Source: an uncultured Lachnospiraceae bacterium (lineage in GTDB: Bacteria; Bacillota; Clostridia; Lachnospirales; Lachnospiraceae). Taken from it: a DNA stretch of 21,868 nucleotides. Within the stretch, counting starts at the first letter, position 1; every line of letters starts with the position of its first letter. The stretch is taken from the NCBI GenBank assembly GCA_905203555.1, contig CAJKWK010000051.1, positions 1 through 21,868 on the forward strand. Direction: 5' to 3'. Below are positions 14,678-21,868 of the stretch, one piece after another. The position numbers and the translations under genes were made by a program. The notes under the pieces are model-generated. The model worked only from the letters and a program-made list of their open reading frames with translations, was not told the DNA's origin and searched no databases.

Positions 14678-15847
14678 ATGAATAAAAAAGAAGTATTAGA
14701 GATCAGGAAACAATTTTCATTTGCAAATTGTGCGATTACAAGAATTTGCGGATGTTATGTCGATCATGAGAAGAATAAACGGATGCAGTCAAAAGAAGCT
14801 TTTTTGTCATTGCCGGAAGAAGAAGGATTTAAGTATTTTGATATTTTCAAGAAGACATTATCCGGAACAATCGGAAAGAATCTGCTGAATATGGAGTTCC
14901 CACTGGAGCAGGAGATGCCGGGAGGAACACAGGAGTTTTTGATGAAACTTCGCAACAGTAAGCTGGAAGACGATATGCTGCTGGAAGAGTTCTATGATAA
15001 AGTAATTGAGAATTACATATATGATGAAAATTATTATATTGTGCTGATCCATGCAATGTATGATGTTCCGGGAAAGGCATCGGATGATCTGGAGATGTAT
15101 GATGCTTCTGATACAGTCTATGAATATCTGCTGTGCAGTATCTGTCCGGTATCACTTTCTAAAGCAGGACTTTGCTATAATGCAGAAGATAACCGAATCG
15201 AAGACCGGGTGAGAGACTGGATCGTGGATATGCCGGACAAGGGCTTTTTGTTTCCTGCATTTACCGATCGAAATATGGATATTCATGGTGTTATGTATTA
15301 CACGAAGAAATCAGAAGATCTGCAGCCGGAACTGATCGATCAGCTTTTGGGTGCGAAGATGCCGATGTCTGCAGATACGCAGAAAGAGACCTTTCAGATG
15401 ATTATTGAAGATACGCTTGGAGAAGATGGCGATTATGAGACAGTGCGAAATATCCATGAAACGCTCAATGATCTGATTGAGGAACATAAAGAAGAACCGG
15501 AACCGTTGATGCTGGATAAGACGGATGTGAAAAAGATATTCGAGAACAGCGGTGTGACGGCAGAGAAGATGGAGACGTTTGAACAGACCTTTGAGGCGGC
15601 AGCAGGAGAGAAGGCATCTCTGATGGCAGCTAACATTGCGGAGACAAGAAAGTTCAATATTGAGACGCCGGATATTGTGATTAAAGTCAATCCGGACAGG
15701 GCTGATCTGATTGAGACAAGAGAGATTGACGGACGGCAGTGTCTGGTGATTGCGGTGGATGACCATATCGAGGTAAATGGAATCAATGTCAGAACTCTGA
15801 AAAGACCGGGGAATATAGAAATTGTAAACAGGGAAGAAAATGAATAA
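14678..15847 (+). CDS. DUF4317-type protein of unknown function
   Basis: A soluble protein of 389 residues with no signal peptide or membrane segment, and an acidic overall composition. The N-terminus MNKKEVLEIRKQFSFANCAITRICGCYVDHEKNK and the middle part YIVLIHAMYDVPGKASD...EYLLCSICPVSLSKAGLCYNAEDNRIEDR...GFLFPAFTDRNMDIHGVMYYTKK are, as I recall, characteristic of DUF4317, a family common in Lachnospiraceae and relatives. The function has not been assigned to my knowledge. The ATG has AGAGGAAC 8-12 bases upstream. It stands alone: divergent from the MATE gene and followed by a strong terminator. A possible promoter is TTGTTG (14628-14633), 17 bases, TATAAG (14651-14656), but the leader would then be only about 15 bases. 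Confidence 0.8.
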   Translation: MNKKEVLEIRKQFSFANCAITRICGCYVDHEKNKRMQSKEAFLSLPEEEGFKYFDIFKKTLSGTIGKNLLNMEFPLEQEMPGGTQEFLMKLRNSKLEDDMLLEEFYDKVIENYIYDENYYIVLIHAMYDVPGKASDDLEMYDASDTVYEYLLCSICPVSLSKAGLCYNAEDNRIEDRVRDWIVDMPDKGFLFPAFTDRNMDIHGVMYYTKKSEDLQPELIDQLLGAKMPMSADTQKETFQMIIEDTLGEDGDYETVRNIHETLNDLIEEHKEEPEPLMLDKTDVKKIFENSGVTAEKMETFEQTFEAAAGEKASLMAANIAETRKFNIETPDIVIKVNPDRADLIETREIDGRQCLVIAVDDHIEVNGINVRTLKRPGNIEIVNREENE

Positions 15848-15861
15848 TAGACGATAAAGAG

Positions 15862-15899
15862 AAAACTCCTTTCTGTAGTATTTTGGGAAGGAGTTTTTT
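15862..15899 (+). terminator. Intrinsic terminator after the DUF4317-type gene
   Basis: AAAACTCCTT (15862-15871) pairs perfectly with AAGGAGTTTT (15888-15897); two more inner pairs are possible, and the run of T extends to 15899. Confidence 0.85.
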
Positions 15900-16168
15900 G
15901 TGATTTTATATCGTTTATAAATCTTCTTGTGTATATTCGGAGATTGTGTTATTCTGTTCTCACTTCATTATAAAATGAAGAGTCTGGTGGTGGCGTTCTT
16001 GCCAGATCAACCACAGATATTCTATGAAGTCAATCCTATCATCAGGAGAATTTCATGCATGTGTAAAGTAAATACAAATGAAGAAGGTGATGCCAATGAA
16101 ATTATGAAAATTATAATAAGAAAACATTGCGCGAAATAATAGAAACATATTATACTAAAGGAGAATTT
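15900..16168. other. Gene-free spacer with a short perfect hairpin
   Basis: Between the terminator and the next start I see no convincing gene. A 70-codon open frame (15927-16139) has no ribosome site at its start and no recognisable sequence. The only structure is CTTCATT (15963-15969), a 4-base loop ATAA, and AATGAAG (15974-15980), a perfect 7-bp hairpin with no T-run, of unknown meaning. Confidence 0.4.
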
Positions 16169-16660
16169 ATGAATAATGAAAAATTACAATGGCATCCCGC
16201 ATTTGCGGCAGCTTTGCGCATTACTCTGCAAGAAGAAATGCAATATTTGGAGTTGCAGGAAGAACATTTACTCAGCAAAAAGCCGCCACAGATTGACGTG
16301 CTGATTCTAAAGAAAGTGAAGGAGATTACCTTAAAAAAGAAAATCGGGCGGATTTTTCGTGGACATAATATTATTGAATATAAATCCCCGGAAGATGAAC
16401 TCAGTATCAATGATTTTTATAAAGTATATGGCTATACTTGCTTTTATCAATCAAATACAGATAAAATCAGAGAAATTGATCCTGAGGATTTAACTATCAC
16501 ATTTGCCTGTAGTCATTATCCGAGAGAATTATTTAAACATATCAAAAAGACAAGAGGAATAGAAGTGAAACGACAGTGTGACGGTATTTATTATTTACAT
16601 GGAGATGCAATACCAATGCAATTTTTATATATTCCGCAGCTTGATAAAGAAGAAAATTAA
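16169..16660 (+). pseudogene. Rpn/PD-(D/E)XK-type nuclease, N-terminal fragment (broken gene)
   Basis: 163 codons from ATG 16169 (ribosome site AAAGGAG 5-6 bases upstream). The fragment holds the likely nuclease core: D43 in PPQIDVLILKK and E70-Y-K72 in NIIEYKSPED, followed by LSINDFYKVYGYTCFYQS. Relatives I recall in Lachnospiraceae are about 260-320 residues and carry the same N-terminus (LQWHPAFxAA...HLLSKKPPQIDVL). Here the frame ends after LDKEEN, where relatives continue for about 30-40 residues before a region that is found in another frame just downstream. So an internal deletion with frame change seems to have split the gene. The core residues are intact, so the fragment might still fold. 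These families are associated with recombination-promoting nucleases or transposase-like proteins; activity is not proven here. Confidence 0.72.
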
Positions 16661-16674
16661 AAGATTATTCAGCA

Positions 16675-16959
16675 GTGATGAATTTGGTTACAAGAGCAAA
16701 TTGGACGCAAATGGAGGTGGAGAAAAAGATGTGTGATGCATTAAATGAATTATTTGCAGAAGAATTAAAAGAAGCGGATGCTCGTGGCAGAATAGAAGGG
16801 CATAGAACTGGAGTGATAGAAGGTGCAATAGAGGGGCGTAAGGATGGCATTAAACTAACGAAAAAGGTGTTTCAGCTTTCTTCTAATGGAGAATCTATGG
16901 AATCTATAGCGGAAAAATGTAATATTTCAATAGAAGAAGTAAGGGATATTTTGGAATAG
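16675..16959 (+). pseudogene. Rpn/PD-(D/E)XK-type nuclease, C-terminal fragment
   Basis: 94 codons from GTG 16675; the matching frame actually extends upstream to about 16660 as KDYSAV before MNLVTRANWTQMEVEKKMCDALNELFAEELKEADARG. This is the family's typical C-terminal region, ending in glycine/charged repeats (GRIEGHRTGVIEGAIEGRKDG) and a short helical tail (SMESIAEKCNISIEEVRDIL) that resembles a helix-turn-helix-like segment. It continues the fragment at 16169-16660 in a different frame and lacks the linker. No ribosome site was seen before the GTG, so independent translation is doubtful. Confidence 0.7.
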
Positions 16960-16994
16960 ATGATCAAAAGGAAAAGAAAAAAATAATGCGACAT

Positions 16995-17025
16995 AAGGCA
17001 ATCAGAGGAAGAATCTGATTGCCTT
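16995..17025 (+). terminator. Terminator-like hairpin after the broken nuclease gene
   Basis: A perfect 12-bp stem, AAGGCAATCAGA (16995-17006) with TCTGATTGCCTT (17014-17025), and a 7-base loop, followed by ATTTATT, a weak T-run. Confidence 0.7.
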
Positions 17026-17092
17026 ATTTATTAGAAGGTTAATTAAAACTTATACAAAAGTATTAAAAATTAGTGAAATATAATGTGATTTA

Positions 17093-17121
17093 TTGACTTT
17101 TTTGTAGGAGATGAATAAACT
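17093..17121 (+). promoter_or_regulatory. Promoter of the MarR/ABC exporter operon
   Basis: TTGACT (17093-17098) and TAAACT (17116-17121) are separated by 17 bases, close to the sigma-70 consensus. Transcription would begin near 17128, inside the operator listed next. Confidence 0.7.
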
Positions 17122-17142
17122 AATAGTTAGTTATCTAACTAA
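17119..17142. promoter_or_regulatory. MarR-type operator with three half-sites
   Basis: The main palindrome is TTAGTTA-TC-TAACTAA (17127-17142), with perfect 7-bp arms. A second, overlapping inverted repeat, AACTAA-TAG-TTAGTT (17119-17132), reuses its left arm. It covers the end of the -10 and the start of transcription, so binding should block the operon. The adjacent MarR protein is the natural candidate binder (autorepression). Confidence 0.68.
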
Positions 17143-17161
17143 TTTAAAAAGGGGAAGGAAA

Positions 17162-17638
17162 ATGGAAATGAATTGTATGTTTGATAATATGCCCATGATT
17201 GGTATTTTGAGTCAAGTGGCACATTTGAGTGGCTGTTATGCAAAACAGTCGTATGAGATGTTTGATTTGAAACCATGGCAGGCTGGTATTTTGATTGTGT
17301 TGAGTATGGATGGAGAGCTGTCCCAAAGAGAATTGGCAAAGAAATTAAATCAGACACCACCATCTGTTACGACAGCTATTCAGAAAATGGAGAAACTGGG
17401 ATATATCACTCGAATTACGGATCCGGAAGATCAGAGAATTTTAAGACTTCGTTTGACGGATAAGAGCAGAGAATATCTGGAACATATCAGAGAAGCAACA
17501 CAAAAGATTGAAGAACATATTTTAAAAGGAATGAATACGGAAGAGAAATTATTGTTCCGCCGGCTTTTGATGCAGGTGCGTGATAATCTCTTGGAAGAAA
17601 CAGATACGGATTTTTTTAAAGCACATATGAAATTATAG
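17162..17638 (+). CDS. MarR-family transcriptional regulator
   Basis: A 158-residue winged-helix repressor. The DNA-binding domain runs from LSQRELAKKLNQTPPSVTTAIQKMEKLGYITR (about 53-84, recognition helix about 65-78) into the wing DPEDQRILRLRLT (87-99). Long N- and C-terminal helices for dimerisation flank it, as usual. ATG 17162 is used because GGGGAAGG sits 4-8 bases before it; an ATG at 17111 would start upstream of the operator and inside the promoter. It precedes the two ABC exporter genes by 90 bp with no terminator, so it is likely co-transcribed with them and represses the operon until a small molecule binds. The inducer is unknown; C5 and C25 are the only cysteines, in the dimer region. 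Confidence 0.92.
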   Translation: MEMNCMFDNMPMIGILSQVAHLSGCYAKQSYEMFDLKPWQAGILIVLSMDGELSQRELAKKLNQTPPSVTTAIQKMEKLGYITRITDPEDQRILRLRLTDKSREYLEHIREATQKIEEHILKGMNTEEKLLFRRLLMQVRDNLLEETDTDFFKAHMKL

Positions 17639-17728
17639 AAATCATAAGAGATAAAAAGACAGTATAGCTGAGTAAGGATTACGATAGAGAAACAGCATAA
17701 ATCAGAAAAGGCAGAAAGGAAAGGCATT

Positions 17729-19969
17729 ATGAAAAAATTATTTAAGTATGTAGGTCTGTATTGGAGAACAGTACTTTTGATTTTTCTCGTATTGTTTGTG
17801 CAGGCGTATTGTGACCTGTCACTTCCGTCGTATACATCCGATATTGTAAATGTCGGGATTCAGCAGGGCGGAATTGATGAAACGATCCCGCAGGCGATAG
17901 CAGAAGAAGATATAGAGAACGTACTGTTGTTTGTGACGGATAAAACGGAAAGGCAGATGGTAAAAGCAGCGTATGAAAAAGATGAAACATCATATAATCA
18001 GATTGCCTGGGTGTTGAAGGAAAGCGTTAAGAAGTCAAAAGAAGAGCAGGATAAATTGACGAAAATTTTAGGTCTTCCTATGCTCTTGACAGAAGGATTT
18101 TCTTCGGACAATGAAACAACCCGTCAGATGGAAGAACAGATTAAGGAACAGCTGGAGGCAACACAACCACAGATAAAGATAGAAGATTTGGATATGTTTC
18201 AAATCTTGCAGATGATGCCGGCTGAACAGGTGCAGATGCTGATAGAAGAGATGCAGAAGCAGATGAGCGATATGCCGGATATGATCGTGGAGCAGGGAGC
18301 AGTTTCTTATGTAAAGACCGCATACCTCAATTTGGGAATGGATGTCGATAAAATACAAATTCAGTATATTTTGACAACAGGAGGAAAAATGATCGCACTT
18401 GCATTTTTAGGAATGATGGCAAGTGTGTTAGTTGGATTTTTGGCATCAAAAGCGGCTGCGGCAACCGGTCGGGATTTGCGGGGGCAGGTATTTCGCAAGG
18501 TAGTGGGCTTTTCTAATAATGAATTTGACCAGTTTTCCACAGCGTCTTTGATTACCCGAAGTACAAATGATATTCAGCAGATTCAATTGTTGATGGTAAT
18601 GCTTTTAAGGGTCGTATTGTATGCACCGATTATGGCTATTGGCGGTATATATAAAGTATTTCATACCAATGTTTCTATGTCTTGGATCATAGGGCTTGCA
18701 GTCGTTCTGATTGGGCTTGTTGTTTTGACTCTGTTTGCTGTGGCTATGCCGAAGTTTAAGATCATGCAGAAGCTGGTAGACCGATTGAATCTGGTGACAA
18801 GAGAAATTTTGACAGGACTTCCGGTAATTCGTGCGTTTAGTACGGAAAAGCATGAAGAAGAACGATTTGATGTGGCAAACCGGGATTTGACAAAAACGAA
18901 CTTATTTGTAAATAGAGCCATGACATTTATGATGCCGGTTATGATGGTGATTATGAATGGAATTTCCGTTTTGATTATGTGGGTTGGAGCGAATGGAATT
19001 AATGATGGACAGATGCAGGTCGGTGATATGATGGCATTCATTCAATATACAATGCAGATTATCATGAGCTTTCTAATGATCTGTATGGTTTCTATCATGT
19101 TGCCAAGAGCGGCGGTTGCTGCCGAACGTGTAGATGAGGTGTTAGTAAGTAAGACACTGATTCATGATCCGGAACAGCCGAAAAAACTTCCGGAAAAAGC
19201 GGATGGAGTTTTGAAGTTTGACCATGTTTCATTTCGATATCCGGGGGCAAGCGAAGATGTATTGCATGATATAACATTTGAGGCGAAACCGGGTGAAACA
19301 ACTGCAATTATAGGAAGTACCGGAAGTGGAAAATCTACACTTGTGAATCTGATTCCGAGATTTTATGACGTAACCGGAGGTGCGATTACATTGGATGGAA
19401 TGGATATCCGGGAAATTGCACAGCATGAACTTCGAGAGAAACTAGGATATGTACCGCAGAAAGGGGTATTGTTTTCCGGAACGATTGCATCCAATATTAT
19501 GTTTGGCAATGAAGAAGGAACAGAAGAGGAAATGAAGGTAGCAGCAGAAACTGCACAGGCGGCTGAGTTTATTGAAACAAAGAAAGAACAATATGAAAGC
19601 TCTATAGCACAAGGCGGAACGAATGTATCCGGCGGGCAGAAACAAAGACTTTCTATTGCCAGGGCAATTGCAAAACATCCGGATATCTTTATATTTGACG
19701 ACAGCTTTTCAGCATTGGATTATAAAACAGATGTAGCGCTGCGAAGGGCGTTGAAGAAACAGACAGCAGACAGTACTGTTTTAATTGTAGCGCAGAGAAT
19801 CAGTACGATATTGCATGCAGAGCAGATCATTGTATTGGATGATGGAGAAGTTGCAGGGATTGGAACACATCAAGAACTATTGTCGAGTTGTGAAGTTTAT
19901 CGACAAATTGCAGAATCACAGCTTTCAGAAGAAGAGTTGAATGGAAAGGAGGCGAACAGTCATGCATAA
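17729..19969 (+). CDS. Heterodimeric ABC exporter, subunit with degenerate ATPase site
   Basis: A 746-residue fused permease-ATPase of the multidrug/lipid exporter type. After the first membrane helix (about 12-32) there is an acidic, Met- and Gln-rich insert of about 180 residues (about 35-215) before helix 2, predicted to lie outside the membrane. Helices 2-6 follow, then the ATPase domain: Walker A GSTGSGKST (529-537), signature VSGGQ (633-637), Walker B IFIFDD with Asp658 where the catalytic Glu is normal, and Gln689 instead of the H-loop His (AQRIST). These changes mark the non-hydrolysing site of heterodimeric exporters such as TM287/288, LmrCD and BmrCD. The ATG has AAAGGAAAGG just upstream. 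It overlaps its partner gene by 8 bases. Confidence 0.95.
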   Translation: MKKLFKYVGLYWRTVLLIFLVLFVQAYCDLSLPSYTSDIVNVGIQQGGIDETIPQAIAEEDIENVLLFVTDKTERQMVKAAYEKDETSYNQIAWVLKESVKKSKEEQDKLTKILGLPMLLTEGFSSDNETTRQMEEQIKEQLEATQPQIKIEDLDMFQILQMMPAEQVQMLIEEMQKQMSDMPDMIVEQGAVSYVKTAYLNLGMDVDKIQIQYILTTGGKMIALAFLGMMASVLVGFLASKAAAATGRDLRGQVFRKVVGFSNNEFDQFSTASLITRSTNDIQQIQLLMVMLLRVVLYAPIMAIGGIYKVFHTNVSMSWIIGLAVVLIGLVVLTLFAVAMPKFKIMQKLVDRLNLVTREILTGLPVIRAFSTEKHEEERFDVANRDLTKTNLFVNRAMTFMMPVMMVIMNGISVLIMWVGANGINDGQMQVGDMMAFIQYTMQIIMSFLMICMVSIMLPRAAVAAERVDEVLVSKTLIHDPEQPKKLPEKADGVLKFDHVSFRYPGASEDVLHDITFEAKPGETTAIIGSTGSGKSTLVNLIPRFYDVTGGAITLDGMDIREIAQHELREKLGYVPQKGVLFSGTIASNIMFGNEEGTEEEMKVAAETAQAAEFIETKKEQYESSIAQGGTNVSGGQKQRLSIARAIAKHPDIFIFDDSFSALDYKTDVALRRALKKQTADSTVLIVAQRISTILHAEQIIVLDDGEVAGIGTHQELLSSCEVYRQIAESQLSEEELNGKEANSHA

Positions 19970-21776
19970 ACATCATGGGGCAGGAAATACAGAAAGAGCA
20001 AAAGATTTTAAAGGGACTTTTAAGAAACTAATTCGTTACATGGGCAAATATAAGATTCAAATGCTGTTCGTCGCTATATTTGCAATTGGAGGAACGGTAT
20101 TTAATATTGTGGGCCCTAAGATTTTAGGAAAAGCAACAACAGAAATATTCAATGGATTGGTAAGTAAGGTGTCCGGTGGAGACGGAATGAATTTTGAGAA
20201 GATCGCGCAAATTCTTTTGTTTACACTTGCGTTGTATGTAATCAGTGCAGCCTTGTCATTTGTTCAAGGATTGATTATGACAGGGATTTCTCAAAAAACC
20301 ACGTATCGCCTAAGAAAAGAAATTTCTGAAAAGATTAATCGTATGCCAATGAGTTATTTTGATACACAGACACATGGAGAAGTATTGTCCAGAGTAACAA
20401 ATGATGTGGATACTTTGGGGCATAGTTTGAATCAAAGTGCAACACAGATGATAACATCGGTGACTACGATTATTGGAGTTCTGGTAATGATGCTTTCCAT
20501 TAGTCCATTGATGACTGTAGTGGCGCTATTGATCCTTCCGATTTCAATGACGTTGATTTCACAAATTATGAAACGTTCCCAGAAATATTTCCGGGGACAG
20601 CAGGAATATCTGGGAAATGTAAACGGTCAGGTAGAAGAGGTGTATTCCGGGCATAATATTGTAAAAGCATTTAATAAGGAAGAAGACATGATCCGGACCT
20701 TTGAAGAAACAAACGACCGATTGTATGAATCAGCATGGAAATCCCAATTCTTTTCCGGAATGATGATGCCGATTATGTCTTTTGTAGGAAATCTAGGTTA
20801 CGTGGCAGTTGCTATATTAGGTGGATTTCTGGCAATCAAAAAGACTATAGAAGTCGGAGATATTCAGTCATTTATTCAGTACGTAAGAAACTTTACACAG
20901 CCAATCCAGCAGGTGGCACAGGTGGCGAATATGCTGCAGTCTACAGCAGCGGCATCAGAACGCGTCTTTGAATTTCTCGAAGAAGAGGAAGAAGATGTCA
21001 TGGCAGAAAATCCAGTAAGTGTGGAAGGATTGAAAGGAAATGTAGAATTTGACCATGTACATTTTGGATATAATGAAGACAAAATTATCGTAAATGATTT
21101 TTCTGCGAAAATAAAAGAAGGACAAAAAATAGCAATTGTAGGACCTACAGGAGCAGGAAAAACAACGATGATTAAGCTGCTGATGCGGTTTTATGATGTC
21201 AATGGCGGAGCGATTCTGATAGACGGACATAATGTGAAAGATTTTAATAGAAGTGAACTCCGTCAGATGTTCGGAATGGTACTGCAGGATACATGGTTAT
21301 TCCATGGCAGCATCAAAGACAATATCAAGTACGGCAAATTAGATGCAACCGATGAAGAAGTCATCGAGGCAGCAAAAGCAGCCAGAGTACACCGATTTGT
21401 ACAGACACTGCCCGGTGGATATGATATGGAATTAAACGAAGAGGCAAGTAACGTATCACAGGGACAAAAACAATTACTCACAATAGCCAGAGCCATATTA
21501 GCAGATCCGAAAATACTGATACTTGACGAGGCAACAAGTTCCGTAGACACAAGAACAGAAATCCAAATACAAAAAGCAATGGATACCTTAATGAAAGGAC
21601 GAACCAGTTTCGTAATAGCACATCGCTTATCCACAATACGCGATGCAGACTTAATCTTAGTCATGAAAGACGGAGACATCATCGAACAAGGAAACCACGA
21701 AACCCTCATAGCCCAAAACGGATTCTACGCAGAATTATACAAGTCACAATTTGAAAAAGCTACAAGCTGTGCATAA
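19962..21776 (+). CDS. Heterodimeric ABC exporter, subunit with canonical ATPase residues
   Basis: A 604-residue partner of the preceding gene: six membrane segments in about residues 25-320, then an ATPase domain with Walker A GPTGAGKTT (394-402), signature VSQGQ (498-502, second glycine position changed to Gln), Walker B LILDE with catalytic Glu523, and H-loop His554 (AHRLST). Its Walker A/B plus the partner's intact VSGGQ would form the hydrolysing site; its own altered signature pairs with the partner's altered Walker B, giving the second, degenerate site. The start is ATG 19962 (not 19941), with AAAGGAGG at 19945-19952; it overlaps the partner's stop by 8 bases, so the two are coupled for 1:1 synthesis. 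The substrate is probably a drug, peptide or lipid, not known. Confidence 0.95.
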   Translation: MHKHHGAGNTERAKDFKGTFKKLIRYMGKYKIQMLFVAIFAIGGTVFNIVGPKILGKATTEIFNGLVSKVSGGDGMNFEKIAQILLFTLALYVISAALSFVQGLIMTGISQKTTYRLRKEISEKINRMPMSYFDTQTHGEVLSRVTNDVDTLGHSLNQSATQMITSVTTIIGVLVMMLSISPLMTVVALLILPISMTLISQIMKRSQKYFRGQQEYLGNVNGQVEEVYSGHNIVKAFNKEEDMIRTFEETNDRLYESAWKSQFFSGMMMPIMSFVGNLGYVAVAILGGFLAIKKTIEVGDIQSFIQYVRNFTQPIQQVAQVANMLQSTAAASERVFEFLEEEEEDVMAENPVSVEGLKGNVEFDHVHFGYNEDKIIVNDFSAKIKEGQKIAIVGPTGAGKTTMIKLLMRFYDVNGGAILIDGHNVKDFNRSELRQMFGMVLQDTWLFHGSIKDNIKYGKLDATDEEVIEAAKAARVHRFVQTLPGGYDMELNEEASNVSQGQKQLLTIARAILADPKILILDEATSSVDTRTEIQIQKAMDTLMKGRTSFVIAHRLSTIRDADLILVMKDGDIIEQGNHETLIAQNGFYAELYKSQFEKATSCA

Positions 21777-21785
21777 ATCATGGAA

Positions 21786-21829
21786 AGAACACAATAGGGA
21801 GTGCTTGCATTCACTATTGTGTTCTTTTT
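21786..21829 (+). terminator. Intrinsic terminator after the ABC exporter operon
   Basis: A 12-bp perfect stem, AGAACACAATAG (21786-21797) with CTATTGTGTTCT (21814-21825), a G/A mismatch, an inner GAGTG/CATTC stem with a CTTG loop, and then five T (21825-21829). The last 39 bases of the window after it show no feature. Confidence 0.88.
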
Positions 21830-21868
21830 ATGATTTATATACGGCGCCAGCCGTCAGGGAGATGAAGC

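Noticed and set aside
15927..16139. A 70-codon open frame in the gap before the broken nuclease
   Set aside because: No ribosome site at its start, no recognisable motif, and it runs almost into the next gene's leader; more likely chance.
16169..17025. Insertion sequence or CRISPR-associated region around the nuclease fragments
   Set aside because: No terminal inverted repeats, no target duplication, no spaced repeats and no transposase catalytic triad were visible.

Overview
The window looks like a chromosomal stretch of a gut-type anaerobic Firmicute, most likely a Lachnospiraceae member (Dorea / Mediterraneibacter / Blautia type). This is an inference from moderately AT-rich DNA, strong AGGAGG ribosome sites before nearly every gene, TTG/GTG starts, a fermentative pyruvate formate-lyase pair, rubredoxin, and protein families I associate with that group (DUF4317-type, heterodimeric ABC exporter with a MarR gene, Rpn/PD-(D/E)XK-type nuclease). 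No rRNA, tRNA, CRISPR array, intact insertion sequence or prophage gene was seen.

Layout. 1-480: a small conserved-looking protein on the minus strand and a divergent promoter region. 481-4056: a three-gene operon for a xanthine-dehydrogenase-family molybdenum hydroxylase (FAD subunit, 2Fe-2S subunit, molybdopterin subunit), ending in a terminator shared with a convergent GNAT acetyltransferase (4087-4584, minus). 4659-4815: control region with an inverted repeat on the acetyltransferase promoter and a Rex-like box on the pflB promoter. 4868-7938: pflB and pflA, separated by an intrinsic terminator. 8018-11868: a cell-envelope glycosylation operon (GtrA-type membrane protein, GT2 glycosyltransferase, YfhO-type membrane protein) behind a promoter with a 10-bp-period direct repeat instead of a clear -35. 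11940-12101 (minus): rubredoxin, convergent with the YfhO gene and sharing a bidirectional terminator.

12255-13115 holds the wreck of a FAD-dependent oxidoreductase with internal deletions. 13076-14386 (minus) is a MATE efflux pump, preceded by a structured leader with an intrinsic terminator, i.e. a candidate attenuator or riboswitch-like element. 14678-15847 encodes a DUF4317-type protein. 16169-16959 is a nuclease gene of the Rpn/PD-(D/E)XK type broken into two frames. 17093-21776 is a MarR repressor followed by both halves of a heterodimeric ABC exporter, with a MarR-type operator on the promoter.

How it works together. The pfl genes convert pyruvate to acetyl-CoA and formate, and the Rex-like box suggests control by NADH/NAD+. 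The molybdenum hydroxylase probably oxidises a purine or other N-heterocycle or an aldehyde, but the substrate cannot be read from sequence. The MATE pump and the MarR/ABC operon are two separate export systems, each with its own visible control element. I found no wholly new multi-gene system. The best candidates for undescribed biology are the MATE leader RNA, the DUF4317 gene, the substrate of the molybdenum hydroxylase, and the YfhO protein that lacks its usual first membrane segment.
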